DNA of 64,000 bases from Favolaschia claudopus (GCA_037176885.1 JAWWNJ010000030.1:1922001-1986000), one strand, 5' to 3'. Numbered from the stretch's first letter, positions 33,501 to 44,782 are shown. The notes: generated from the letters alone by a model not told the origin. Translations and numbers: made by a program.

Positions 33501-34675
33501 CAACGAACATGTCCAATGCAGCACCACAAGCTCTGCCAGCAAAATGTTCTGCCAGTTTCTCAGTACCCGGGGGCACTCCAGAGTGTTGAATGGTTACTTC
33601 ATTGAGCCTCTCCAACGAATGTACAATCCGTAAAGATTTTCCATCCTTCTTGATGACAGCAAAAATCGGCGATCTGTAAGACGAGTTCGAAGGTTCATAC
33701 ACGCCGGCATCAATCTTAGCCTTAATGATGCGACAGAACTCATCGAAATGTCCGGGGGGAATTGGAATTTGCGAGCATACCCAAGGCGTATGAGGCGCCA
33801 CAGGCATGTCCACGGGCGGAAAGAATTCATGTTTGAATTGTCCGCGCTCGTCTTCCTCCCAAGCAAAATGCTGATTATGCTCCATCATGAAGTGGTTCAA
33901 CAATTTCATTTCTTCTGGCAATAAGAAGCCATTGTCATGAGTCTTGTCGAACACTTCCTTCCGCTCCGCGGTATATCTCCCAGTAGGTGCAAACTCTGGA
34001 GGATGCGGACTGATCGTCGGCATGTCCTTCAGCGGATCACCAGTGATATTCCGCACTATCCTAAACTTCTCATCAACCCGACCTAAAATGGGCCTCACTT
34101 TGTCTGCCACGGGCTTATACTTGTTAGCAAACACCCGCTCTGGTTCAGGCTTGGGGTCAAGCTGCTCCATTACGAACTGCTGCCTGGGTGTATCAGGTAC
34201 AGGCAAATCTAAGTGAACCACATTTTTAGGCGGTAGTCCGCGGACCGGATCAATCGGCTCCTCGGCACCACCTACTACAACATTGGTTGACTCCGCCGTC
34301 AGAAGAGCCGCCTCCGCGCGCTTAGCCTTACGTTTGGCATTCTTCTTCTTTCCACGGTTCAACTTTTTCGACCGCTTCTTTGGCTTACTCGGCGGACCGT
34401 CCTCTTTAAACAAGAAAATATCCATCCCCTTGTCTTTTTCCATTGTTCCAGCGTACTGGTTCAACAGAACGGAGGCGTCCTTATCTCCACTAAAACTCTG
34501 CTGAGAGGCCATCAAATACGCCATTTGACGGTCTGCCTGCGTCACAACATCACCCGACTTAGGAAATCCATAACCAATGCAAATCAACTGCCCCTGCTCA
34601 TCCAACTCAAACGCTACAGTGGCTTCTCCCCCCTCTACGAGTTCCTCGAAGACCTCTGAAAATCCTGTTTGGCTT
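30504..34675 (-). pseudogene. Giant element pol: RT, RNase H, integrase
   Basis: An almost unbroken reading frame of about 1,360 codons. RT begins near 33700 (YRSPIFAVIKKDGKSLRIVH), with the active site IPYIDDVPV near 33335. RNase H: LQVDTSWRAIGI, SQPKRELYGM, VETDALYIKG. Integrase zinc finger: HDSLGHRG...CLPCQNRQ near 31840-31730; catalytic D, D, E at HTDVMVMG, VTDNAGQF and ANGKIESGHF (about 31660, 31480, 31390). The tail is acidic (SQSESESEEEES) with no chromodomain. One extra base near 30915 shifts the C-terminus into another frame (MVVIRRTKGGAYILAE). The N-terminus (TGFSEVFEELVEGG) is out of frame with protease. All catalytic motifs survive, so inactivation is by few indels. Confidence 0.85.
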
Positions 34676-35979
34676 TAGCAGGTTCAGGTGGTTCAGATTT
34701 TCCAGTGTCTCGATTAAATTTACGTCCGCGGGGCACTGTAGGAAAAGTACTAGTGCGCCCTGTATACGGATCTGTAATTGTAACCTCGACTTCGCCGGAC
34801 TTTTTGCTTGCGAAAACTGTCTCCGCCAAAATTTCAAAAGGCCTCCCTAGAAGTACCTCATAGGGAACGCTTGGTAATATGTGCACTTGTAGGTACATCA
34901 CAATCCCATTGAAATTGAACGGTACATTTTTCGCCAACCCCATGGTTGTCTGAGTTTGGTTGTTGGCGGCCACCATATCACAAACGATTTTAGGATCCCA
35001 TTTCAGACCAAGCTCTTCTGCAAGAGTGGCGTTCATGGACACAATTTGTGACCCACTATCTGTAATGGCTTCCACATATTTTCCTTGGGCGAACACACCG
35101 GAGTCCTCCAGAATTCACCGCGGAAGGCACTGAAGGAACCTTCACCTTCCTAGGCTCTTTTCCAGCTGGTAACGACTCAAAGTACTGCAATACTGGGTCA
35201 CCACAGATCACACTTCCTTGCGGAAGGTCCCCGTCCCCGGAGGTAACTAACTCTGGGTAGGTGTCAAAGTATAATACTGAGACAGTCGCTCCTGACTCGT
35301 CAACCGTCACACAAGACGTTTCTTCTTCCCGCACATTATCTTCTAGTCCTTCATCTTCGTCCGCGGAGCTCTCCTCAGATTCCTCAGAGACTCGTTGAAC
35401 CATAAAATTCTGGACCCTAGCTGGAATAATCTCGCCTGAAGTTGTTTTCAAGAACCGACTCCTATTTTTCCTCTTGCTACCGCCGTCTAGTGTACGACGA
35501 AGGTTGTCATTACTATCCAAGAGAGCTCCCAACTTCACCGGAATTACAGTGTCACGAATGCTCTTGACAATTTCTGCCGTAGCTGCATCTTTACGCTGCG
35601 TTTCCCGCGGCGCTCGAGGCTTTCGCTCAACTGGTCCTGGCTTAGCAGGTTGCTCATCATTGGGTTTCCTGGGTAGTGCAGGGCGAGGCGTGGGGTCAGA
35701 TAGAGGCTTAACATCTTTGAAGGGAAGTTCCTTCTCTGACGCCTTTTTCTTATCCGCTGACTCGTCCTCGGAGTCGCTGACCTCCTCCACAGTAACTCTA
35801 GGTCTCCGCGGGGGATTCTTTCTCTCCATTACAACTTCAACTCGATTCTCGATCTCAGGCTTCTTGGACTTCTTCCCACTCGAACGCTCGTCTGACTGTT
35901 TTTTTGTATTTTTATCGTTTTCTTCACGGTCTTTCGTCTTTGGTTCCTCAGGAGCCTTCCGTGATCGGGTCTCCCTCAC
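34635..35979 (-). pseudogene. Giant element linker and aspartic protease
   Basis: The first part (35979-35100) is a charged, low-complexity linker (RSRKAPEEPKTKDREENDKN...) whose frame overlaps the gag stop by a few bases, consistent with frameshift or reinitiation. The second part carries the protease motif EAITDSGSQIVSMNA (D-S-G) near 35065 and the flap-like region to ILPSVPYEVLLGRPFEI. One indel near 35098 separates linker and protease frames; another near 34670 separates protease and pol. Confidence 0.75.
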
Positions 35980-38472
35980 CGGGTAAAATCCCGTCCTCCT
36001 TGAAGAATTAGTTGCCTAAGTTCCCCAAGGTTGTTTTCGAGCCTAGCAATTTGTTCATCCTGCGCGGACTTTCCCGTGTTCCCAGGAGACTCCCGCGGAG
36101 TTGAACTTTGCTCTGCGTCTGCTGAGGTAGAACCAGCCGACGTAAAGAAAACAGCAAAATGATCCTCATGCAGGAAGCTATTATTTCGGTGACTGTAATA
36201 GTCGCGCGCCTTGGTCATCGGACTTTTGTTGCGTGGTTCAATAGGAATATTTTTCCCGTCGAAGGTCTGAAGTTTTCCATCCTTGGAGAGGGAAAGAACT
36301 CCACCCGCTAGGTCCGTCGCACGCTCCTTGCAGTTCCCAATATAATGATATAGCTCCCAACAGTAATAACACTCATCCCTCCTAGGACGCTTGTCACCAG
36401 TGTTATGACTTCTATAATCAGATCTATCGCCAGACCTCCCCGGATTGTTGGACGTGCCTTTCTCCAAAGCCTCATGCATTTTGGACATAATCTGTTTCTG
36501 GTCCGCGGTGAACTTATCCAGATGTCCAGCAAGTGCTTGTTCGACATTATCCTTCACATCCTTGGAGATGCGCTCTTGACTCGCCTGAGTCTCTTTCTCC
36601 AGTCTATCAAGACGAGCTTTCAACTTCTCGCCTTCATCCTCTTCTGCGCCATACAACACTGTCGCTTTCCGTCTTCCGTCGGATGTGTCTCCAAAGAATA
36701 TTGAGTCGTTATTCTTCATAAGAGTCGTCAAAATATCCTCGAAGTCCGTCCACTCGTACAAATCATCCTGGTGTGTTTGTGGTGCTTTAAACACCTTGCC
36801 TGGATTTGCAGTCTCAAACTCCTTTTTAGCACGCTGGTAGGAACCCAACTCCGTGGGAGACTTGGTTATGATAATTGAACGGAGATCATCTCTGAACGTA
36901 GGGTGAATACCCTCCAGAAAATCTCTCGCCAACTCTCTCTGAGATAACCATTCCCTATCTTGGTTCATGGTTCCTGCGCGTCCGCGGAACTCGCGAATAA
37001 AAGTCGACAACTTATTTTCTTCGCCAAGTCTCACAGGACGATTCCTCCAGCCCTTAAGCCAGGAGGCCCATCCCGCGCGGGAGCCTTTCTCAACTGCTCG
37101 TACTTCTGGATACGAATTGATCACATCCGTCTTCCAATCCTCATAAGTTCCAGTTTTATAGGACGACAACGCAGTCCACTCTTTCTGGATCTTACTGTTC
37201 GCATAGTGTTGCGCTAGCCACTTTTTGGCTGTATCACTAATGTTCCCCTGCTTTTCAAACAGATCCTCAATCCCTGACAAGTACTTGGGCAAATCCCCGG
37301 AGTCATCTTCAAACTTCAGGTTACTATTTTCTACTGGGTAGTCGGCCACCCCCAGGTAGTCGGCCACTTGGGATTTACGGAAGCTATGGATGTTTTTCTG
37401 TAAAGTTCAGTGTTCGAGGATGGAATAGGGAGTAGACCGCTTGTTCAGGACAAGTTTGGACAGAAAGTGACAGGTGGATCAAGAGTTATGGCATTTCGAT
37501 CACCGTCCAGAGACGTGGGAACCCGAAATCCTTGTCATCAAACAGCCACTCGGATTTGTGCAGCCTCGTTCTCCTCCAGTTCTCCGCCGTTTCGCAAGTT
37601 TCTGGGCTCTTTCTGGGCCGGCTTATCCACTCCTTCCCTCCAATATGGTCTTGAGCTCAGGATTTGGCAGGAACGATCGTCAAACTGGTGCCATGGACAC
37701 CCCTCTACGTCTGGCTCTTCGTTGGCGGCCACGCTCATCTTGCTGGATACTTGAGCACCAGAAGCCTGTCGATTTGGGAGAGCGCTCTAAAACACTATAC
37801 CTGTTACTGGAGGGTACGTCCTATTTTCTGCTTTTGTATCTGAGATGCACTGGCGCGCATGAGCTAAAAGCAGCGAATTTCTTCGGCTCGGACCCCCGGA
37901 TTCTTTTCGAGCAATGGTGGACGGTCAGCGGGGCTGGGAATGCTTATTTAGCTTTCTGAGTGTCCGAGTGAGAGGTCTGAATCGTATTCTGCGGCGCGGT
38001 GTCAGTGTATCTCTGTATCAGCATGAATCTTTGGGAAGGGTTGATTTTGGGGGTTGATCTGCCTTTACTTCGATTATTTCAGTTAGGCAAGAACACTTCC
38101 CTGTTGCTGTAAACTGTATTTACTACATCCTATTGCATTGCTGTGAACGTTACAACATTTTGAATCATCAAAATCGCGCAGAAACTCAAGGAAATAGCGG
38201 GTGGCCGACTACCGCATCAATTACGTCTCACGGACATGCCGGAAAGAAAAATTCACTGTGAGCTCAATTCTGCCGGTATCCTCGCAGTACTTGGCTCAAA
38301 TTAAAGGCAACACTCTCTACCATACCATAGTTCAGTACCAGTTGTGGGTGCGGTCATTTGGGCACGCACTATGCGGCTCATGTCTTAGGTGGCCGAGTAC
38401 CCAGTGAAAAATAGTATGTCTCCCAAACAAGTCAGGAATCTTGGTCTTATCTAGTTCGACGTGCTGGGCCAT
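35976..38472 (-). pseudogene. Giant element Gag, interrupted by a MITE
   Basis: The first ATG is at 38472 (MAQHVELDKTKIPDLFGRH). The frame continues to 38417, is interrupted by a 1,091 bp MITE, and resumes at 37321 (NLKFEDDSGDLPKYLSG...) to the stop at 35976, about 467 residues. The capsid-like region has W-rich helices (ALSSYKTGTYEDWKTDV, RAGWASWLKGWRN) and IHPTFRDDLRSIII. A coiled segment (LKARLDRLEKETQASQERI) precedes the knuckle CYYCWELYHYIGNC, exactly C-x2-C-x4-H-x4-C. Removing the MITE and one TA restores the frame. Function: Gag of a Ty3-type particle. Confidence 0.8.
37324..38414. mobile_element. TA-flanked non-autonomous DNA transposon in gag
   Basis: The inverted ends are CTATTTTCTACTGGGTAGTC (left) and CTATTTTTCACTGGGTACTC (complement of the right), continuing CGGCCACC. 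TA is duplicated at 37322-37323 and 38415-38416. The 1,091 bp interior has no transposase. Excision of element and one TA gives ...DLFGRH-NLKFEDD in frame. Further GTCGGCCAC copies occur at about 37365 and 38208 inside. Tc1/mariner-type mobilisation is inferred from the TA target. Confidence 0.85.
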
Positions 38473-38943
38473 AGTGTTTTGTTGTAGGGGGTTTTGATTG
38501 GCTACTGAGTTCGAAATAGCCTCAAGGTTCTGATCCAAATGATCAGACTGCTCGCCGTCCGAAGGGATAGCCTGTCCTTGGAAAGGAAACGCTTCTGTCA
38601 AGTCTAATTCCTCCGCGGAACTCGCTCTTCTTCTTCTGCGAACAGGAGATGAACTATACGACCGTCCGGTACTGGAGTTTTTGGTCGTACGGGGTTTTCT
38701 GCCAGACGCCGAGGATCCCCAATTTACTGTCTCTGGTATAAGACTGCTCCTTGAAGTCGACGCTTGAGCGGGTTCTTGTAATGAAACCCTGGCTTGCTCT
38801 AGCAAACTCCTTGAACCTGCTCCGGTATAATGGAGACGGGCTACGCTGGTGTTTGCTCTTCCCCGAACTCTTTCGTTTTCGAGGGGCGGAAATGTTGACT
38901 GGTTCAACTTTCCCCGGAAAGTCCCTCTTCTAGACTCTCCCAA
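38473..38943 (-). other. Upstream open frame in phase with gag, without AUG
   Basis: From a stop near 38970 the gag frame is open for about 157 codons before the first ATG, with protein-like text (SSSPVRRRRRASSAEELDLTEAFPFQG...). The window holds no AUG in it. It may be translated from a non-AUG codon, joined by splicing, or be the relic of a longer Gag whose start is mutated. Confidence 0.45.
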
Positions 38944-39008
38944 ACTATAGCAACTTGTTTTGCTTCAACAACCAAGAGACAAATGGACCCCTCGCGGTGG
39001 GCTCCAGA

Positions 39009-40845
39009 TGAAACGCTGCACTTGAATATATCGATATGAGATGCAAAGTGCGCAATGGACTAATCCACTACAAAACACACAAACAACTCAACCAACACAC
39101 ACAACACTCCAACACTTATATATGTCTCAACAAGATACACCAAGTGCTTCCTATTGAGTTCGTGGGGTCCAATCCGAAATCCAGATGTAGTTCAACTTCG
39201 TCTACTGGTCTGAACTGACGCAAAACAGGTTCTTTACTGACTATAGTTTAGAGGAAATCCGTCCGCGGACTTTCCAATGAACAAGGTATATCGGTTTTTA
39301 GGATACAAGACTGGGAGGAACTCCAACAGTCAGGGCGAATTGAATATATTAGACACCAGCCAATTGCTAGAAATGCCTCGTACACACACTTCTTACAGTG
39401 CCACTGCGACTGTAGACCTGAACTTCCAAGCTCTCAGGTACGTTTGACACTCCTTTATATAGCACAAGCTCCAAGGCACTAATCGTATCCCGTCAGGTTA
39501 CGTGCAGGCAAGTCTGAACACGATGCGTCCGCGGATAGATCGTCTACTCTCTTCAACTTGGGGAGATACTAGATCACTCTTAAGCACACTTTCACTTCAA
39601 CTGATTCTGAGTAGTCCGCGGGTTAAGTGGACCAGTCAAACGCAACGCTGGTAAATGGGGGCGAGCAATGCTCAAACGGGCCAAGTCCTTGGAAGGTTAC
39701 TGGGTTGGCTATGCCACGACAAAACTCCACAGTCCAAAGTTTCCGCGGGTGAACGCTTCTAGAAACTTAAGTCTTAATTCACACTTGTCTGAACTTCAAC
39801 AAATCGTTCCTAATGAAGACAAAAACTAGCAAGCAGATAACTCCAATTTAAATGCCTCTACGTCCCTGCCTGAGTACACCAACGCCGTCAATGACCTGCG
39901 CGCGATGAACTAGACAAACGACGAGAAATACATGGTCTTTTATACTAATGCCAAGAAAATACATGATGTAAACAAATCTGAGTCAAGATACAGAAACAAT
40001 TGAGTTGGGATTGGGTATACGTAGGTCTAGCAGCCGTCTGCCGCTCTGAATCGTCACGATCCGTCCATGAAAAGTCATCTATTCTGACCATCTCACGGTT
40101 GAATCACTATCTTGGTCATCCGCGGATGTGTATCACTGTTCCGCTCCGACGTGTCTCCCCGGCATCCATGTAGATCCTCTAAATCATATGGTTGCTCCAC
40201 TCCGTCTAGACCTTTCTAGATCTCTAGTTCTGTTTCCAGACCATCAGATCACCGTCTAAGACATTCCTATGCTTCAGTGTCAAACTATCTCATCAGCGGC
40301 ATACAGGAAAGTGCTTCCGTGATGTACATGCCGAGTCCGCGGAGTATTCTCCGTGACATGATGGATGTCCGCAATCACTGTTCCAGATCTGAGGCATTAC
40401 CCTGCCGTTGATCCAACGTCCGGCACCCTTATGTTCAAGGTACATTGGTGCGGCAACTTGTCTGTAAGTCTTCGGCAGGTCCGCGGCGTCTATGTATCTC
40501 ATAGACCTTTCGTTTGGATACTCCGCGGGCCTTCCTCCGACATTCCGTCTTGCTTTACTACAAGTCCAGACTGCACTTCAACTCAGTCTTCATCTGTTAC
40601 TCTTGCAACACTCAAAACCTTGGGTTACTCCGTGTGCCGCGGGCCTCTATGATTATCTCCAGTAACGTTACGACCAGCAGCTCGGAGCTCACTCTGATCC
40701 TCCTTCAAGTCGCCATGAACAGGAGTACTGACTTCCTATTGATAGTCGAGTAAAGCTCTTAGTGCCATGCAGCTAATATGGGTATTTGTGCCACAAGTTA
40801 CTACAAAAGCTAGATAAATACGCGCAAAATTGACCACGCGTATCA
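39009..40845 (-). repeat. Giant element 5' LTR (1,837 bp)
   Basis: Direct repeat partner of 20322-22158. It begins TGATACGCGTGG on the minus strand at 40845 and ends GCGTTTCA at 39009. It is followed inward by TCTGGAGCCCACCGCGAGGG, a likely tRNA primer site starting two bases from the LTR. It contains about nine CCGCGG palindromes. Confidence 0.95.
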
Positions 40846-41485
40846 ACGCCATTCCGAAGAGCGGGCAGACCGGACGCCCCGGGCCTTGAGGAGTTCCTTG
40901 GCAGTCAAGGCAATGGGCTCCTCAAGGTCAGGTTCCCCAGCCAGCGCATCACGAATGTCGCGCAGGAGGGGAGCCTCAGGGCCAGTGATAACCAGGGCTT
41001 CAGTGGCCCGAACGTGGAACAGCTCGGGTCGAAGCAGGGTAACGTCCTGGTTATTGTCCTGCACTCCATGGTCCGGTCTCCGAGAAAGCGCATCGGGGCG
41101 ACCCATGAGGCAACCCGGTTGGTGGTGCAACGAGAAGTCGAAACGGGAGAGGTAGAGAGACCACCGAGCTTGGCGACGGTTGAGCTTCTGGGCCTTCCGG
41201 AAATATTCCAGATTTTTGTGGTCCGTCCAGATCTCAACCGGGTGCTGCGCGCCCTCAAGAAAGTGGCGCCACTCCTCAAGGCTCAAACTCTCGAGCCCAT
41301 TTGGGAACGTCCGAGCGCGCCGGGGCTGAGTTTTTGGCGTATGCCTCAGCCAGGCGCTGGGAGACGGTGCTTCCAGCACGGATATCCTCAGAAGGCAGGA
41401 ACTGGGTGTAGAACACCCGGTCTCCCGGCTCAAGGGGGTCATCCACTTCATCCGCATCATCCACTTCATCCACATCATCCTCGTA
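40846..41485 (-). pseudogene. Y RNase H and pre-RT remnants, RT deleted
   Basis: The minus strand from 41485: [16 protein letters not shown], then [20 protein letters not shown] and ...[10 protein letters not shown], the segment preceding the RT. It jumps at about 41275 straight into the RNase H C-terminal part ([55 protein letters not shown]). The RT itself is missing, probably deleted by recombination. It ends SSEWR at 40846, where the giant element begins. Confidence 0.8.
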
Positions 41486-43062
41486 CACTGACTCGGAAAA
41501 AGTATGGGATCACCTGGTTTTCAAACTTTCGGCTTGAACTGCGGCGCGAGTGAGCAAATTTTGGGGGTGATATATAGTGCTTCGTATACCTCTAGGACTA
41601 CCCTTTCTACATGTATTAACTCGACGTCCGATGTGCGCGCGTTGTCGTCAGAGAGCGTGATTATCGCGTACACGTGATCCAATACTTTTTCCGCATTTGG
41701 CAAGCCCAAGACTTTTCACTCTGAATCACCACAACGACGCGCTCGATTTACCCCAGACCTGTTGTAACTCATTCTTCACATCATGTTCAACACCACTGCC
41801 GTAAACAAGGCCGCCATAGACGCCCTTAAGAAGGCAGGCATCTCAAATAGAGATGTAGCCTAAAAAGAGAATGTTGCGCCCTCTACGGTCTCCCAAATCA
41901 ATGCCCGCTATGGTCCAACACACGGCTTCGATGAGAAAGCACCTAGGCCGAGTCGCTCACGCCAAATGAGCGAGAGAAACATCCGTAGAGCCCTCCAATT
42001 GCTCTCTTCTGGCAAAGCCAAGAATGCATCAGACCTGCAGCGGAAATATTTCCCGCATTTGCACGTCGATACGGTCCGGTCTGCGCTACGAGAGCGTGAA
42101 CTAGGGGTCTATGTATGCCAATCCAAGTCTCTGTTGAAGCCAGAGCACCGGAGGAAGCGAAAAGAGTGGGGGGAACTTCATTGTTACCGGACTGCAGAGA
42201 ATTGGCGGGCCGTTATATTTTCAGATGAGTCAAAATTCAACATCATTGGTTCGGGTGGCCGACAGTGGTGCTGAAGGGAACCAGGGAAGGCGTATGACTC
42301 CAGATATAGGTCCAACTCGGCGGCGGGAGTGTTATGGTCTGGGGCTGTCTCACCCGACACGGTGTCGGTCAACTTCATCGGACCGAAGGGATCATGGATC
42401 GCTTCGTTTACACTGACATCCTCTCGAAATCCCTCCTCAACATTCTGGACCAGCGTAATTTGGACCGCTCGACTATTTATTTCCAGCAAGACGGCGACTC
42501 AAAGCATAAATCCAAGCACGCGCAGGGGTGGCTTAATCTCGAGGGCTTTGATGTTCTTCCCTGGTGCCCGTACTCGCTCAATATGAGCATCATAGAGAAT
42601 CTTTGGGATCATTTGGAGCGTATGGTACGCGCTCGGGACTCTCTGCCGAAGAACCAGGATCACTTTGAAGGAGGAGTGGGAGAAAATAGATCAGACATAT
42701 ACTGACAAGTTATACGGCAGTATGCCCAACAGGGTGCGCAAAGTGTTGAAAGAAAAGGGAGGCCCCACTCACTATTAATGTTCTGTGAGCTTTTCTTGTC
42801 CGTTTTTCTTCTCAAACTCATTTTCTGACTTGTATTTCCTAAAGCGGCAAAAAGCAGATATATAATTGGATCACCCATCACCAATAAATTCATTGCACAG
42901 CTCTCACTTTTGGACGCAGCCTCCCGATATCTTACAGGCACATACTACACATAGTGTACTCCATAATGAGTCACAAAAGTTACCAGTCTATCCCCGCGAT
43001 CTTGCGCAACACGAGCATCTTTCTCACAGATGCCGTGATCCCATACTTTTTCCCAGTCAGTG
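41486..43062 (+). mobile_element. Tc1-like DNA transposon with 28 bp inverted repeats
   Basis: The ends CACTGACTCGGAAAAAGTAT... (41486) and the complement (ending 43062) match at 27 of 28 positions; TA is duplicated at 41484-41485 and 43063-43064. 1,577 bp. It splits the Y protease region (...LPELFPDY / YEDDVDE...). It carries one decayed transposase. Confidence 0.9.
41783..42778 (+). pseudogene. Tc1 family transposase, disabled
   Basis: ATG at 41783 (MFNTTAVNKAAIDALKKAGI). Helix-turn-helix-like N-terminus; catalytic D in AVIFSDESKF (about 42225), second D in IYFQQDGDSKH (about 42485), E in SIIENLWDHL (about 42595), in Tc1 (DD34E) order. The end VRKVLKEKGGPTHY and stop are at 42776-42778. 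A stop codon at about 41861, a frameshift at about 42270 and another near 42660 make it inactive. Confidence 0.85.
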
Positions 43063-43796
43063 TAGTCCGGGAACAGCTCTGGCAGGTCATCGTATTCATC
43101 TTCGCCTAAGTCTATGGCACAGATAGATGGAAGGGGACCAAGTCGGAGCTGCCGGAGGATCTCAGCGGCCAGGCGGGACTCTCGGCGTGCAGCACGAGCC
43201 TCCAGGCGAACCTCGGTGCGGCACGTAGAGCACTCGCTGGGGCATCTGCTCATCTTGACCTCTCGGGTGTCCCAGTCGATCTCCGGGTTATGCTTCCGGA
43301 GCCAGGAGTAGCCGAGGATGAGCTTCTGCTTCCCAAGACGGGTAACAGCGAGCTGCATGCGCTCAGAGTGACCACGATACTGCAGCACGACGTCAGCCAC
43401 CTCGCGGATCGCACCAGCCTCATTTGGCGAGCCATCCACATTGAAAACTGGAATGGGCTGTGCAAGGCGGCGGAGGGGGAGGCCGGACTTAGCTGCGAAC
43501 TCAGAGTCAATGAAGTCTGAGGTGGCACCACAGTCAACGAGACCTTCGAGAGAAAGCTTGGTGGCGTCCTGGACTGCCTGAATCTCAAGGGGGAGATGCA
43601 GGGAGTTGGCACCGGGTGCAGCAGCAACAGTATAGCGCTGAGGAAGTCTACGTTCCCAAGGCTTTCGCCGGATGCGCGGGGAACGGAGGGGAGCAGGGGG
43701 TACGTCTTTCATCTCGGCAGGTTCAACAGATGTAACATTGGCAAACTCATCATACAAACATGTGAAACGATTAGGAGACGCGAGCGTACCACTCAC
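43063..43796 (-). pseudogene. Y aspartic protease
   Basis: The frame starts at 43796 (MSGTLASPNRFTC). The protease motif SLEGLVDCGATSDFIDSEFA is near 43535, then LAVTRLGKQKLILGYSWLRK...NPEIDW. Cysteine-rich SRCPSECSTCRTEV follows, and the frame reaches DDLPELFPDY, where Tc1 is inserted at a TA (43063). The D-C-G-A active site is that of Ty3 proteases. It overlaps the end of gag by four bases (ATGA type). Confidence 0.8.
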
Positions 43797-44782
43797 TCGT
43801 CGCGTGGGAGAAAACCCTGCTCTTCCTCGGCGGCTACAGACTCCGGCTCAGGCAGCGAGTTGGTGGTGGCAACCCGAGCCACCAGTTTGGACAGGAGCTC
43901 GGACCCAAGCTGACAAATGACCTCGTCAAGGACATCAGCGGCTCGGACGTCAGCCGGGGTGGGGCAATCCCGGGCCATGTGTGGACCACCGCATCGGTAG
44001 CAGCCACGGGGAGGTCCTCTCCCGGAGCGCGTGCGATCAACGTCCATGGGGACTACCTGCGGAGGAGCAGGAGCTGGCATGGCCCGAGGAGGAGGCGCAG
44101 GGACAACAGGGAAGACACCTGCTGGACGTGAGCGAGAGGCTGGCGGAGCTGAGGGGGCTTTCGGGAGAAGCCCAGCAGCACGAGCCCGCACGTGCGATTC
44201 GTTCTGGCGGTACGCTCGGGTCCGCCAAGCCATGTAGTCGCGGAGGTCTGGGGGGTCGCTGGACGAGGTGATGGCCGCATTGATGGCAGGGTCAAGGCCA
44301 GAGCGAAACTTGGTGACCTTGACCAACGCGTCAGCAAACCCAGCGAGGTCGAAGAGGTCTTCAAAGTCATCAGTGTACTTGAAGACATCCCGGGAGCCCA
44401 TATAGTATGCCCTAGACTCGAGTTTGTGTAGGGCATGGTCCTGCTCGTTCTCCTCGACAAAGCGTGAGCAGAACTCCTTGGTGAAGGCGTCCCAGGTGAG
44501 GAAGGGGAAAGGGGTTTTGATGGACATCCGCTCAGCCCATTTTTGCGCAGAGTCTTTGGACATAAAGGACATGGTGAAACGCACTGCCTTTTCCTTAGAC
44601 ATCTCGCCGCCTTCGACAAATGCCTCCGGAACCAGTCGGATGTAAGTCCGATCTGAGTGAAGGAAGGCCCGGCCAGCCGAGCGGTCGCCGTCAAAGACAA
44701 AAGGGGGGTTCGGTCGGAGGACCGTTTTTGCTGCCGGCGATAGACCCGGTATTGGGCCAGGACTGAATTTATTCATTTTCAG
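43793..44782 (-). pseudogene. Y Gag, main part
   Basis: The capsid region PFVFDGDRSAGRAFLHSDRT, ...RFVEENEQDHALHKLESRAY, ...DFEDLFDLAGFAD is typical of chromovirus Gag. An Ala/Pro linker precedes the knuckle CYRCGGPHMARDC near 43985. The stop at 43793 overlaps the protease start. The N-terminus is separated by the 1.2 kb insert; KFSPGPIPGLSPAA is the first Y-specific text (about 44778). The same region recurs at 62721-63480. Confidence 0.8.

Larger units (their letters stand above)
20322..40845 (-). mobile_element. Giant 20.5 kb Ty3-like LTR retrotransposon with antisense cargo genes
   Basis: It is bounded by two 1,837 bp direct repeats (20322-22158, 39009-40845) that differ at only about three positions I noticed. 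On the minus strand: 5' LTR, primer-site-like TGGAGCCCACCGCGAGGGG at 39006 downward, gag, protease, pol, then three plus-strand genes (A, B, C), a purine tract AGTGAAGGGGAGA (22159-22171) and the 3' LTR. LTR ends are TGATACGCG... and ...GCGTTTCA. The flanks (GGCGT upstream, GGGTG downstream) look like a TSD with one lost base. It interrupts Y pol. Nested in it are Copia-like element E (23918-25357) and a TA-flanked MITE (37324-38414). Without these it is about 18 kb, far longer than a usual 5-7 kb Ty3 element. Confidence 0.9.

Noticed and set aside
38201..38407. Small plus-strand ORF at the giant element gag
   Set aside because: It lies entirely in the TA-flanked MITE and ends in its inverted repeat; no protein family.
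20322..40845. The two 1.84 kb repeats as an ordinary segmental duplication
   Set aside because: TG..CA ends, primer-site-like and polypurine sequences exactly at the inner borders, and the Y pol frame continuing across the outer borders identify LTRs.
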